Shown: in pieces, positions 12,031 to 21,524 of the stretch | How the letters are laid out: each line of letters starts with the position of its first letter | How positions within the stretch are numbered: the stretch's first letter is position 1 | Assembly (NCBI GenBank): GCA_023213395.1 | Contig: CM041465.1 | Coordinates: forward strand, 45,577,741 to 45,641,740 | Direction: 5' to 3' | DNA from: Cycas panzhihuaensis | Taxonomy: Eukaryota; Cycadophyta | DNA length: 64,000 bases | Notes under the pieces: model-generated | The model's database searches: none | The model's input: the letters and a program-made list of their open reading frames with translations, nothing else | What the model was told of the DNA's origin: nothing | Translations under genes and position numbers: made by a program

Positions 12031-13440
12031 TTTCTAATGCCATATCCCTTTTTCAATCAACAAATTTACCCATCAATCTCAACAAACTTTCTCATATCTC
12101 AGGTCCTTCATATTACTGACTTCATCAACACATCATTACCTTATGAATCTCACATATGCCAAATAGTCACATACAAAGAATATCTGAAACACTTACTTCA
12201 CCATAGAATCAAGGCTTATACCACATATATCTCATAGAAATAATGCATACCTCATGTCACCATTAAATTACCAAGACACATAACACTTCACTTAATTGCC
12301 CAAAACACAACTCATGCCATAACACCACTCAACAAAGTTTATTTTCCTACAACTCAGGTAACTTTAAAAAACTCATCCTTCTTTGCATTTAGTCAATTGA
12401 GGAAACATCATCAAAACAACCCTAATTTTGCCCTTAACATGCCCAACAAATGTCCAATCTTATCATGTAACCTCACATGCAACAAGCACCTCATTATCTC
12501 AAATCATCATTTTTCTTGTCCTTAAATTTACCTTATCATGACTATAAAACTCCTTCAAGTAAATTACATTACAAGAAGCACTAAACACATACACCATACT
12601 ATGTCATTGTCACAATAGCTCTCTCATACGAATACATGTAAGAAAGCACTCAAATTGCCATTAAACAATCACCATCATACATATCAAATCACTAATATAG
12701 TACCAAATACATTCATATCAACATGACTTAATGTCATCTCATATTGAAATAATACTCTCCCATGCACAACATATGTAAGAGAGCCTCAAACAGTCACCTC
12801 ATTACCATTGCCTCATTCATGTCACCATATCAATATGAAACCCTTAAACTCCCAAAAAAACTTATTTATAAAAAATATATATAGCTCAAAAATGCATACA
12901 ATATGGATGAAAATGATGCCCTCCCAAATACAATTCCAACAGTTTAGAAAAAATTAAATTATGATATCTAGATCAAAAGTTATGCCCCTTTTAAGAATTT
13001 CACAATTAGGGTTTCTAGGGGTTATAATAGTACCTTCTTATAAATTGCTAATAACTTTTTATTCTGAACTCTAATGAACCTCAAACTACTTCCATTAGAA
13101 ATTAAATTTAAAAATACACAGAATCAAAAAAAAAAAAAAAGGTCATTTGAATACTTGTAGCTAAAGTTATGGCTCTTTGAAGCTGAGGTTATAGATCTAT
13201 CCCAAAAATATGGTGAAAGAAAAAAAGCATGCTGAAATTAATTCTTCTGTAATTTTCTTACTTTCACACCAAAATCTATAGTATGACCACTTAAATTTTA
13301 TAGAACGAGCCATTTTATCTTAATTTTGCCTTTACTTTTGAGAAATTTCAATGTTTATTCTCTCGAATATGCTTTCAACCCTTAATGGTACCTCCTAAAA
13401 CAGTGCTCCGATACTGAACAAAACACTTCTCTTAATCTGG
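12031..13440 (-). other. E2 leader, non-coding
   Basis: About 1.4 kb of AT-rich sequence between the primer site and the gag-like ORF. It is similar to the leader of E2b in reverse. Only short chance frames occur. It contains many 'ctcat/tcacat' short motifs but no clear structure. Confidence 0.6.
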
Positions 13441-13454
13441 GCGCTTTGATACCA
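13441..13454 (-). other. E2 primer-binding site (initiator Met tRNA)
   Basis: The element strand reads TGGTATCAAAGCGC directly after the LTR. It matches the common plant Copia primer site TGGTATCAGAGC with one change. Confidence 0.85.
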
Positions 13455-13676
13455 TATTAGAAAATAGAACTTGTAATAAGATATTGGCAAATAGAACAAA
13501 TGCACCTCTAAGATTGAATAGTACCCTTAAGGTACCTCCATTATATTAACAAAACATTATTACAATATATATTGCATATGATACACTATGTTGTGTATTT
13601 ATAATACATGTTAAGATGGTGAGAGTGAAACCCACTTGCATGTGGGACAAAATAAATATGCATTAATATTCCAACA
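13455..13676 (-). repeat. E2 5' LTR (222 bases)
   Basis: Partner of 10631-10852, starting tattag and ending ccaaca. The roughly 10 percent divergence points to an old insertion. Confidence 0.92.
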
Positions 13677-14242
13677 AAATCATTGGCAACTCCAATAGAA
13701 ATAAGAATTAATCTTTCCAAATTACATGACTCTACACGAATTAATCCTACACTCTATAGACAACTAATTGATAGTTTGATCTACTTGATATCTACTCGAC
13801 CAGATATAATACATTCAGTTAGTATTGTATCTAGATTCATGCAAGACCCAAAGACTACTCATTGGAAAGTAGCCAAAAGAATTCTTTATTATCTAAAAAT
13901 CACTTTAGAATATGGGCTATATTATAAAGCTTCCTTAAACTTTCGATTGATAGGCTATACAGATTTAGATTAGGAAGGTGACATCAACGATAGAAAATCA
14001 ACTTTAAGTTATATGTTCAATATGGGTTTGGTAGCTATAGCATGGAGCACTGAGAAATAAAATACAGTTTCCCTATCCACAATCGAAGTAAAATATAAAA
14101 CAGTAGTTACTGGTACATGTGAAATAGTATGGTTAAGAAGACCATTACAAGACTTTCAGCTAAAATAAAAAGGCCCTACAAAAATTTGGTGTAACAATTA
14201 AAGTATAATATAGATGGCAAAGAACCTAGTTTTCTATGGTAG
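13677..14242 (+). pseudogene. E1 reverse transcriptase end and RNase H, first part
   Basis: The frame resumes after E2 with SLATPIEIRINLSK, then NPTLYRQLIDSLIYL, RPDIIHSVSIVSRFM and HWKVAKRILYYLK, the standard Copia RT connection. RNase H follows with RKSTLSYMF and STIEVKYKTVVT. Frame 13683-13973 is open for 96 codons. The RNase H frame is cut at 14242 by E2b and resumes at 17276 with TKYIE. Confidence 0.85.
14238..14242. repeat. Left TSD of E2b
   Basis: ggtag, repeated exactly at 17271-17275. Confidence 0.92.
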
Positions 14243-14464
14243 TGTTGAAATATTAATGTACATTTGTTTTATCCCACATGTAAGTGGGTCCTACTATTCC
14301 ATCATGACTTGTATTATAAATACACAATATATTGTATCATATTGAATGATGTTGTAAGGATGTTTTGTTAATACAATTTGAGGCACCTTAAGGGTACTGT
14401 TTGATTCTGTTGAGGTGTTCTATTTTGTTTATCAATATCTTATTGCAGGTTCTATTTTCCAACA
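14243..14464 (+). repeat. E2b 5' LTR (222 bases)
   Basis: Starts tgttga and ends ccaaca. It matches 17051-17270 with about ten scattered changes plus one block of about 20 bases (near 14390-14412) that is rewritten. Confidence 0.94.
14314..14322 (+). promoter_or_regulatory. Likely TATA box in the E2b LTR
   Basis: TTATAAATA in the middle of the LTR. It is conserved in the LTRs of E2, E5, E7 and E8, where the surrounding text gtgtatttataatac is also kept. Use as promoter is an inference from position and conservation. Confidence 0.55.
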
Positions 14465-14476
14465 TGGTATCAGAGC
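14465..14476 (+). other. E2b primer-binding site (initiator Met tRNA)
   Basis: TGGTATCAGAGC directly follows the LTR, an exact match to the usual plant Copia site. Confidence 0.93.
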
Positions 14477-15894
14477 GCCCAAGTTGAGAGAGGTATTTTT
14501 GTTTGGTATTAGAGCAGTGATTTGGGGGTGCCATAACATTGAAATTTCTGAAAAGTAATAGAAAAATTGAGACGAAATAGCTCGTTCTATAAAATTTGAG
14601 TGGTTGTACTACAGATTTTGTATGAAAATATAAAAATTATAGCAGAATTAATTTCGGCCTACATTTTTTCTGTCACCATTTTTTTGGGACAAATCTGCAA
14701 CCTTAACTTCAAAGAGTTATAACTTTGGCTACAGGTATCTAAGTGACCTCAAATTTTTTTTTATTCTATGCATTTTTTTTTTTTTTTTCTAATGGAAATG
14801 GTTTAAGGTTTATCAAAGTTCAAAATAAAAAGTTATTATTAGTTTATTATAAGGTACTATTACAACTCCTAAAAACCCTAATTGTGAAATTCTTAAAAGG
14901 AGTATAACTTTTGATCTGGATATCAAAATTCAATTTCATCTAAACCGTTGGAATCGTATTTCAGAGGCCATCATTTACATCTATATTTTATGTATTTTTG
15001 AGCTATACATTTTTTTAGAAGTAAGTTTTTAGGAATTTAAGGGTTTCATATTGATATGGTGACATGAATGAGGCAATGGTAATGAGGTGATTGTTTGAGG
15101 CTCTCTTACATATGTTGTGCTTAGAGGAGTATTGTTGCAATGTGAGATGACATTAAGTCATGTTGATGTGAATATAGTTAGCACTCTATTAGTGATTTGA
15201 TATGCATGATGGTGATTATTTAATGATAGTTTGAGTGCTTTTTTACATGTGTTTGTATGAGAGAGTTATTATGATGATGACATAGTATGGTGATGAAGCG
15301 ACAGTGCATGTATTTACATGAATGAGTTGGGTGGAATATGGTGATTTAGTTCTCCTTGGAATGTATTTATGTGAAGGGACTTTATGGGCGTGATAAGACT
15401 AATTTGAGGGCAAGAAAGATATTGATATGAGGCGATGAGATGCTTATTGCATGTGAGGTTGACATGACAAGATTGGGCAATTATTGGGCATGTTTTGAGG
15501 ATGAGATTAGGGATGTTTGATGATGTGTTCTAGTTGATTGAATGGGCAAAGAAGGATGGGTTTCTTGTTGAAGGTACCTAAGTTGTAAGGAAGCAAAATT
15601 ATTAAATAGTGTAATGGCATGAGTTGTATATTTTAGACAATCAAGTGAAGTGTGTGTCTCGGTAGCAACATATGACATGTATGATCATTATGAGATTTAT
15701 GAGGCATTGATTTAGTGAAGTTAGTGTTTGGATTCTATGTGACTGGTTGGTGATATGTGAAAGGCAATGATGTGAAGATAAAGTCAATGATGTGAAAGAT
15801 ATGAGATATGAGAGAATTTGGTGAGTATGATTAATGAGCAAGTTACCAACTTTAGGTGAGTTTGTTGATTGAAAAAGGGACACATTGTTTAGAG
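14477..15894 (+). other. E2b leader, non-coding
   Basis: About 1.4 kb between the primer site and the gag-like ATG, equivalent to 12031-13440 of E2. The second half is rich in GATG, TGAGG and ATGTGA words. No gene is seen. Confidence 0.6.
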
Positions 15895-17028
15895 ATGGCA
15901 TTCATAATCATGGAAGAGAATGATGTGGTTATGTATGTTCCTGAAATAAATGAATATTACTTGAAGGATTCATTTCTTCTAATACCTAAGTGTAATGGTG
16001 AAGACTACTTCTTTTGGATAATTAAAATGAGATGTTTATTCATAGATAAAGGTTTGTGGAAGATTGTTACTGATGAATATGATATCCCTAAGGATGAAGA
16101 AGAAAAACAAATACTTGAGAAGAAAGATAGAAAAGCATTTATTATGATTCGAGCTGCATTCAATGAGGTTGATCTTCCTTCTAGATTCCATTTTCTCATT
16201 CTTCTACATGCAAGTAATGCTAAAGAAGCTTGGGATTTTTTAAAGGAAATATTTGATCAAACCCTTGAAGAGACACAATGAATGATTGAAAAGGCAATTA
16301 AGGATAGTTATGGTTATGGTAGAGGTACAACAAATGAAGAAAATATCATCAACACTAATGAAACAACATGTCAAGATGAAGAAGGTATGAGTATTGATGA
16401 TATTTCTACTAAATATAAAGAAGTGATAGTTGAATACATTGATAAGACTACAACAATTGATAAAGACATTGAAAATGATGAGTTAATAAAGGTTTATATA
16501 GATGATACCATTGAATATGAATATGATGGTCCTATAAAGGATGAGCCTTATGTTGATGATATTCCTACTTTAAGTATTAATTCAAGTTTGAATGATGTTT
16601 CTACTTTGAGCATTGATTCAATTTCAAAGAGTATGCTAGTTGATTAAGATTCCACTCCAAAGATTGAAGAAATCACTATTGTACATGGTGATCAAGAGTT
16701 TATATAGGATAATGATGACATGCAAGTTGTGATTGAAGATGGTTGTTTACATGATCTACATTAAAATCAAACTAGACCAGGCACAATGAAGAATCATGAT
16801 TTGCACTTGCTAGAGTTGCTACATCAACATCATCACTACAGGATTGAAAATAGAAATCAAGTTGAGGACATCGTCCTACAAAGACATCGGTACATAATTG
16901 AATATGCAAGTCAATATGAAGACATCATTCTACAGCAAATATATCACTACAAGTTTGAAGACAAGGATCAAGTTAAATACATCATTTTCAAGACACTTCA
17001 AAGGATAAGGTGTTATAAGTACAAATAA
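15895..17028 (+). pseudogene. E2b gag-like protein with acidic tail
   Basis: The ATG at 15895 is chosen because it aligns with the start in E2; an upstream GTG-started extension is not shared. Residues 1-129 form a DUF4219/UBN2-like domain (CNGEDYFFWIIKMRCLF, KGLWKIVTDEYDIPKD, NAKEAWDFLKEIFDQT). The domain stops abruptly where UBN2 normally continues. A TGA at 16279 is followed at once by an in-frame ATG and an acidic tail (TTTIDKDIENDELI, SINSSLNDVSTLSI). Further in-frame stops are at 16645, the TAG before DNDD near 16706, and near 16762. The frame then stays open from 16786 to 17028 with three repeats of about 21 residues (HHYRIENRNQVEDIV type). Role: probably a particle protein. The tail is unknown. 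Confidence 0.82.
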
Positions 17029-17040
17029 TCCAAATGTGCA

Positions 17041-17050
17041 TTAGGGGGAG
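17041..17050 (+). other. E2b polypurine tract
   Basis: ttagggggag directly before the 3' LTR. Confidence 0.85.
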
Positions 17051-17270
17051 TGTTGGAATATTAATGTACATTTATTTTATCCAACATGCAAGTGGGTCCT
17101 ACTCTTCCATCATGACTTGTATTATAAATACACAATATAGTGTATCATATTGAATGATGTTGTAAGGATGTTTTGTTAATACAATTTGAGGTACCTTAAG
17201 TCTTTGCTCAATTACGTGAGGTGTTCTCTTTTGTTTGTCAATATCTTATTACAGGTTCTATTTTCCAACA
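17051..17270 (+). repeat. E2b 3' LTR (220 bases)
   Basis: Starts tgttgg and ends ccaaca. Partner of 14243-14464. Confidence 0.94.
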
Positions 17271-17275
17271 GGTAG
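17271..17275. repeat. Right TSD of E2b
   Basis: ggtag, identical to 14238-14242. Confidence 0.92.
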
Positions 17276-17460
17276 AACAAAATATATTGAGACATAATAT
17301 CACTTTATTTAAGAGCTAGTACAAGTAACTGAAATTGAATTAGCATATTGTAGCATTGAAGACTAAGCAGCAAATATCTTCACGAAAATATTGGGTAAAA
17401 TCAAATTTTAGATATTTAGAGACATATTTGGGGTTCTTCACATTGGTCATTATGGGGGAT
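17276..17460 (+). pseudogene. E1 RNase H, last part, and polypurine tract
   Basis: The frame continues from 14242 with TKYIE, ELVQVTEIELAYCSIED and ANIFTKILGKIKF, the standard C-terminus of a Copia polyprotein (normally KHIEIRYHFIRE and ADIFTK). The purine run atgggggataa at about 17451-17461 precedes the 3' LTR. Confidence 0.82.
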
Positions 17461-17462
17461 AA

Positions 17463-17812
17463 TGTTGGGATAATGCCTAATTAATTAATATAAGTATGCA
17501 CCTAGGTCCCCTCAATGCCACCTTAGGCCTCCCTAGGATACCTTGGGCCACCTAATATCGTCGAGTAGCTACCAATAGTTGTCAAAGAGCTGACATAGCT
17601 ACCATAGGTAAGCATTTAATTATTTATTTAATATTTTAATATTTTTTTAAATTTAAAATATTTATCAAGTAGAAGCATTTGTCACCTCCCCAAATTGATC
17701 TATTTATAGGTGGGAATATATTCTTGGTGTTTTTTAACACTACCAGTCTTATTTCATAAATTTTTTACACTCTAGAATAATGTATTCTCACTTGTAATCC
17801 TCTCACTCTACA
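17463..17812 (+). repeat. E1 3' LTR (about 350 bases)
   Basis: Starts tgttggga after the polypurine tract and ends near ctctaca. It resembles the reverse of 28997-29329 (LTR of H): similar start, a TATA-like tatttatagg, and a hairpin gtgtt-tttt-aacac at 17727-17740. The 3' end is set by the return of H gag sequence and could be off by a few tens of bases. Confidence 0.65.
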
Positions 17813-17839
17813 CATCAAATCCAATAGAAAGTTTGTGTA

Positions 17840-18720
17840 ACCTTGACAATTTTGGTACTATTAGTTGGCTTCTTATAATCTCTCTTGACCTTGATACCTT
17901 TGTTAGCTAGGATACCTTTGATTTGATCCTTGATTTCTTTGGTGGGGAGCTTAGTATCTAGGTTATTGTTCTTGAGGTACCTCTTGTCTAGGATTTTTGT
18001 CTCTTCCCCTTAGGGATTGGTTCCTAGACTTTAAACTTTTAGCTTGGGAATTTGACTTGATCCTTACTTTAGTTACAAATGCATATTCTAGTAATTCACT
18101 TGAGCTCTTCTTCTCCTTAACTACTATTAACATACCACTCAATTATTTAATTTTTAAGGTACTTAGGTATTTTTAGACTTCTATGTTGGTTACTACTATT
18201 TCAAATCTCTTCACTTCACTAACACACCTTAGAATCCTCTCAACAATCCTTTGTTCAGTTAGGGTTTCACTAAGGGATCTCATCTGATTTATAAGGTCTT
18301 AAACCTTTGATATGAATTTATCAACAGAGTCATTGGGCATCATCCTCAAATTCTCAAATCTACACCTCAATGTTTAGAACTTAGAAGAAGCTACACCTTC
18401 ATAAATGAGTTGCAAAGTGTCCCATGCTTCCTTAGACTTAGATGTTTTACTAATCCTTGGAAAATATGGTCTTCTAGGGCATAAAAGATTAAGGATAGAG
18501 CTTCATTATCTTTCTTTACACACTCCTTGAATGCTTGTTTTTCTTCTTCTATTATATTTTAGCCAAGTTTTGTGTAATCTGTCTTCATAATATCCTACAT
18601 ATCCTTTGGAATGAGGATGAGTCTCATCCTCCTACTCTAATTTAAGAAATTTAATCCATTAAATTTAAAAATAATTATGTTACCAAAGTTATTAACCATT
18701 ATGTTTTAAAATAAGGTGTT
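17840..18720 (-). pseudogene. H gag remnant (DUF4219/UBN2 type)
   Basis: No long open frame is left. Translated in pieces on the minus strand it gives SKSKEAWDTLQLIYEG, then a LRMMPNDSVDKF segment, SLSETLTEQRIVERIL and RFEIVVTNIEV, the same order as in the E1 gag at 867-1480. The tail region down to 17840 is Lys-rich and similar to the post-UBN2 part of E1. Stops and frameshifts are frequent. Confidence 0.7.
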
Positions 18721-21032
18721 ATTTAAATATCTCTAAAAGTATAGGTTTCCGAAAGTATAGTTTTGAGAAGTATCATATTCCCTAAAAAAGGTTTCTAAGC
18801 TCTAAGTTTATGTGTATCTAAGGAAAGCCTTTAGTTATTATTATGTCTAATTATACTTACTCATAAGTGGAAAATTAAGAATCTAATATACTGATACATG
18901 AGTGCTTAACTCTATACATCTTAATACACATGCTACAAAGAAAGTATAAGACCCCCCTAACTTATTAACCCACCTATACTAGACTTATGCCTAGTGATAA
19001 ATCTAGTAGTGATTGCTTAACAACCAAATGTACTCACCCTCTCCAAGTCTAGTCTTGGTCTCCATTCTCAAGAAAAAAAATAGGTTTCTCATCTCAGCTT
19101 GCCACTTAATACACATGATAGCTAATGGCATTCCTCATCTAATATGAGTAGGCCAAGGGCATGTGAGTGGTAGTAACTTTAGGGGTCCTAATCGTTCCCC
19201 TTGTAAGGCTAAAAAAAATAAGAGATTCTTTTAGGAAATTATTTTATTTAATATGAAATATATATATATTATTATGGTCTTGCTTAGCAAATAGAGTTCC
19301 TTCCTAATCAATAAATAAAAATAACTTGACGATAAAATGAAAGATATATCTCTTTAAATAAAAATAATATAAAATAAATGCACCTTTTTAAATGAAAATA
19401 TATAGAAAACAAGCAAGTTTTCAAAAAATTATTCAAATAAGCTCTAAAATAGTATGTAATAAAATGAAAATAAGATAGCCTTTGAATGAGGTTATAAACA
19501 TGTAATAGGATGCACTCTAAATGAAGTTTTGAATGCAATAGAGAAACCTTAGTTGATCTTTAGAATAAACTCTAGTAAAGAGACAAAATGATCAATAAAT
19601 GATAAGTAAATTGAGCCTAATATGAGCTTCTACACAAAGGTAAATAAGTTGAAGATGAATTTAAAATGAATGAGTAATAAATGCACTTTATATAAACCCT
19701 TTTAGATGCAATAGAATAGCCTTGAATGCACTTGAAATTTATCTTTAAAATAGAGCACGTTGATCCTTAAATGAGCAAAATAAGCTTAGTATGAGCTTTA
19801 AAATAAAGTAAATAAACTATAAAATAAAATAACAGCTTTAAAGTAATGTTATTTAGGGTTTATAAAGTACTAATTTATGAGATTAGAATCCAAAGATCTT
19901 CTTCTCCTTCAAGAGGCCAAATTTGACTAAAAACTACAAAAAATTAGATGTGAGCCTCTAAAAATTGAGCGAAAATAATCAAAGATAGAATAGTACCTCA
20001 ATAATATGTAAATATACTTGAATAAAATAATAAAATAGCTTAAAAATGTTTAAAAAATATTTAAACGTGGATCAAACAGAAGGGCTAACTTTATCAATCT
20101 TAAAGTCCTATAAGACAACTTTAAAACATAATAAAAGTAGCTTTGGTATATAAATTATCAAATTATCTTTCCAACGAATCTAATTGTTTGAAAAATAGAC
20201 TCCTAAATCAAACGCTATAATTAAAAAGGTGAGGAGACCTCTTTAAGGTAAAAAACTGAGTAGGGCAGGTTAATCCCCTTTGAGCTGAGGCCCTTGGTCA
20301 CTTAGAGGACTCAAACAACTACATGTTGGCCTGTGAAAGGGGCTAGTAGACTTCAAAGAATATAAAATATTGTTTATTCTCTTTTAAACCTAAAAATATA
20401 AAAAATAACCTACTTAATTTAAAATATGCCCCTTTGAGAGGCTAAAAACTCGGTCATATGAGGTAAAGATATGACCAAGGGCTGGTTACATAGGGGACTA
20501 AACTTCAAAAAATATAAAATAATACTAAATTAAACCTTATTAAGGTTTAAAAATAAATGAAAAATGAAGAAATGCCTATGTGTGATCCTACACATAAATG
20601 GGTGAATTTTAGCAATGTAAAGGAGATGAAAGAGAGTGTAGATAAATTGAGGAGCTTGGATATAAGATCAGAGGCCTAGAGCAAATGCAAACCAACCCAT
20701 AAAAGCCAGAAAATAGCTCAATATAAAGAGAAATGATGAAAAATGGCTCCACAGGCTGTGGGAGGTTCACGGACAATGTGGAGGTTGTATAACTCAGAGA
20801 GGGCCTAAAAACACTCAATGCCAACTCTATCCAGACCTTATTAGGCTTTCTACCATACTTTAGAGGGATCTAATATGAAATGGAAGAAAAATAAATAGTT
20901 TACAAGAAGAGCACTAGGGTTTCAATGGTGAGAAAGAGTGACTGGACTTCTAAGAGGGAGATCTCTACACATAAGTGAAAGTTTCTTTAGCCGTCTATTC
21001 TATTGTGGAGCTAGTTTATATAGGACTCTAAT
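18721..21032 (-). other. H leader, first segment
   Basis: No gene. Very AT-rich retroelement leader. A minus-strand frame of 71 codons at 20609-20824 has no recognisable motif and is probably chance. The segment is interrupted by E3 at 21033. Confidence 0.55.
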
Positions 21033-21037
21033 GAGTA
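21033..21037. repeat. Left TSD of E3
   Basis: gagta, identical to 28657-28661. Confidence 0.88.
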
Positions 21038-21483
21038 TGTGAGAATAGGCATATGCATAACATCATAGGATCAAATTAAACATAAAACCACAGGAAAACA
21101 AATGATATTACACATGTACACAGGTTGATAGGTGGAAAACCCCTTCTGGGGAAGAAAAACTACCTTCTTAAGTTCTATTTTTTATTAAGAATGGCTGTAA
21201 ACAGAAAACCAAATAGGTAAACCACCTAACACCTAAACTAGCCTTTGAAAAGACATACAGACAGCCCTCCTAGATTCATAGAACTATCTCCTTAAATCTA
21301 GGAGATGAATTTATATAATAAAAGGTTCGTTGAAATGCAGTTCCACATTTCAACCACCTTTCACATAAGATAAATTAATAAACATTAAAGTTTAAACATT
21401 ATGATAACTTAAATACACATTTAGATATGTGACTAAAATATAAACTTTAAAAAGAACATAAAGATTACATTAACATTCTAACA
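21038..21483 (-). repeat. E3 3' LTR (446 bases)
   Basis: Starts tgtgagaat and ends ctaaca on the plus strand. It is followed by a run of C residues, the complement of the polypurine tract, at 21484-21491. Confidence 0.92.
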
Positions 21484-21524
21484 CCCCCCTTTAATGTAAA
21501 CTTTTGTGCTGTAGAAAAAGAAGG

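Larger units (their letters stand above)
10631..13676 (-). mobile_element. Gag-only LTR retrotransposon E2 (small-LTR subfamily)
   Basis: A 3046-base element bounded by two 222-base LTRs. It has a primer-binding site next to the right LTR, a polypurine tract next to the left LTR, and a single broken ORF encoding a gag-like domain with an acidic tail. No protease, integrase or polymerase is present, so it must depend on enzymes of other Copia elements. The flanks aaata and aaatc (10626-10630 and 13677-13681) are a 5-base TSD with one change. The structure fits the class described as TR-GAG (terminal-repeat retrotransposons with a GAG domain). Naming this family a member of that class is an inference. 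Confidence 0.9.
14243..17270 (+). mobile_element. Gag-only LTR retrotransposon E2b (small-LTR subfamily)
   Basis: A 3028-base element with 222- and 220-base LTRs, a perfect 5-base TSD (ggtag), a perfect Met-tRNA primer site and a polypurine tract. Its only coding region is the gag-like ORF with an acidic tail. It is the best preserved member of the family in the window, and is on the opposite strand to E2. It lies in the RNase H region of E1. Confidence 0.95.
1..17812 (+). mobile_element. Copia LTR retrotransposon E1 (5' LTR outside the window)
   Basis: Gag, protease, integrase, reverse transcriptase and RNase H remnants occur in Copia order on the plus strand. The 3' LTR lies at about 17463-17812. 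The internal region is split by three later insertions: a LINE (2329-8600), E2 (10631-13676) and E2b (14243-17270). Removing them restores continuous protein homology at each junction, which is strong support for the nesting. All frames contain many stops. E1 itself lies in the gag of Copia H, a sister of the same family in opposite orientation: both gags are similar, and so are the LTRs (17463-17812 and the reverse of 28997-29329). The 5' LTR is not visible. By comparison with the long leader of H it should lie upstream of base 1. Confidence 0.88.

Noticed and set aside
20609-20824. Small minus-strand gene in the H leader
   Set aside because: 71 codons without motif, in a decayed leader; no copy for comparison.
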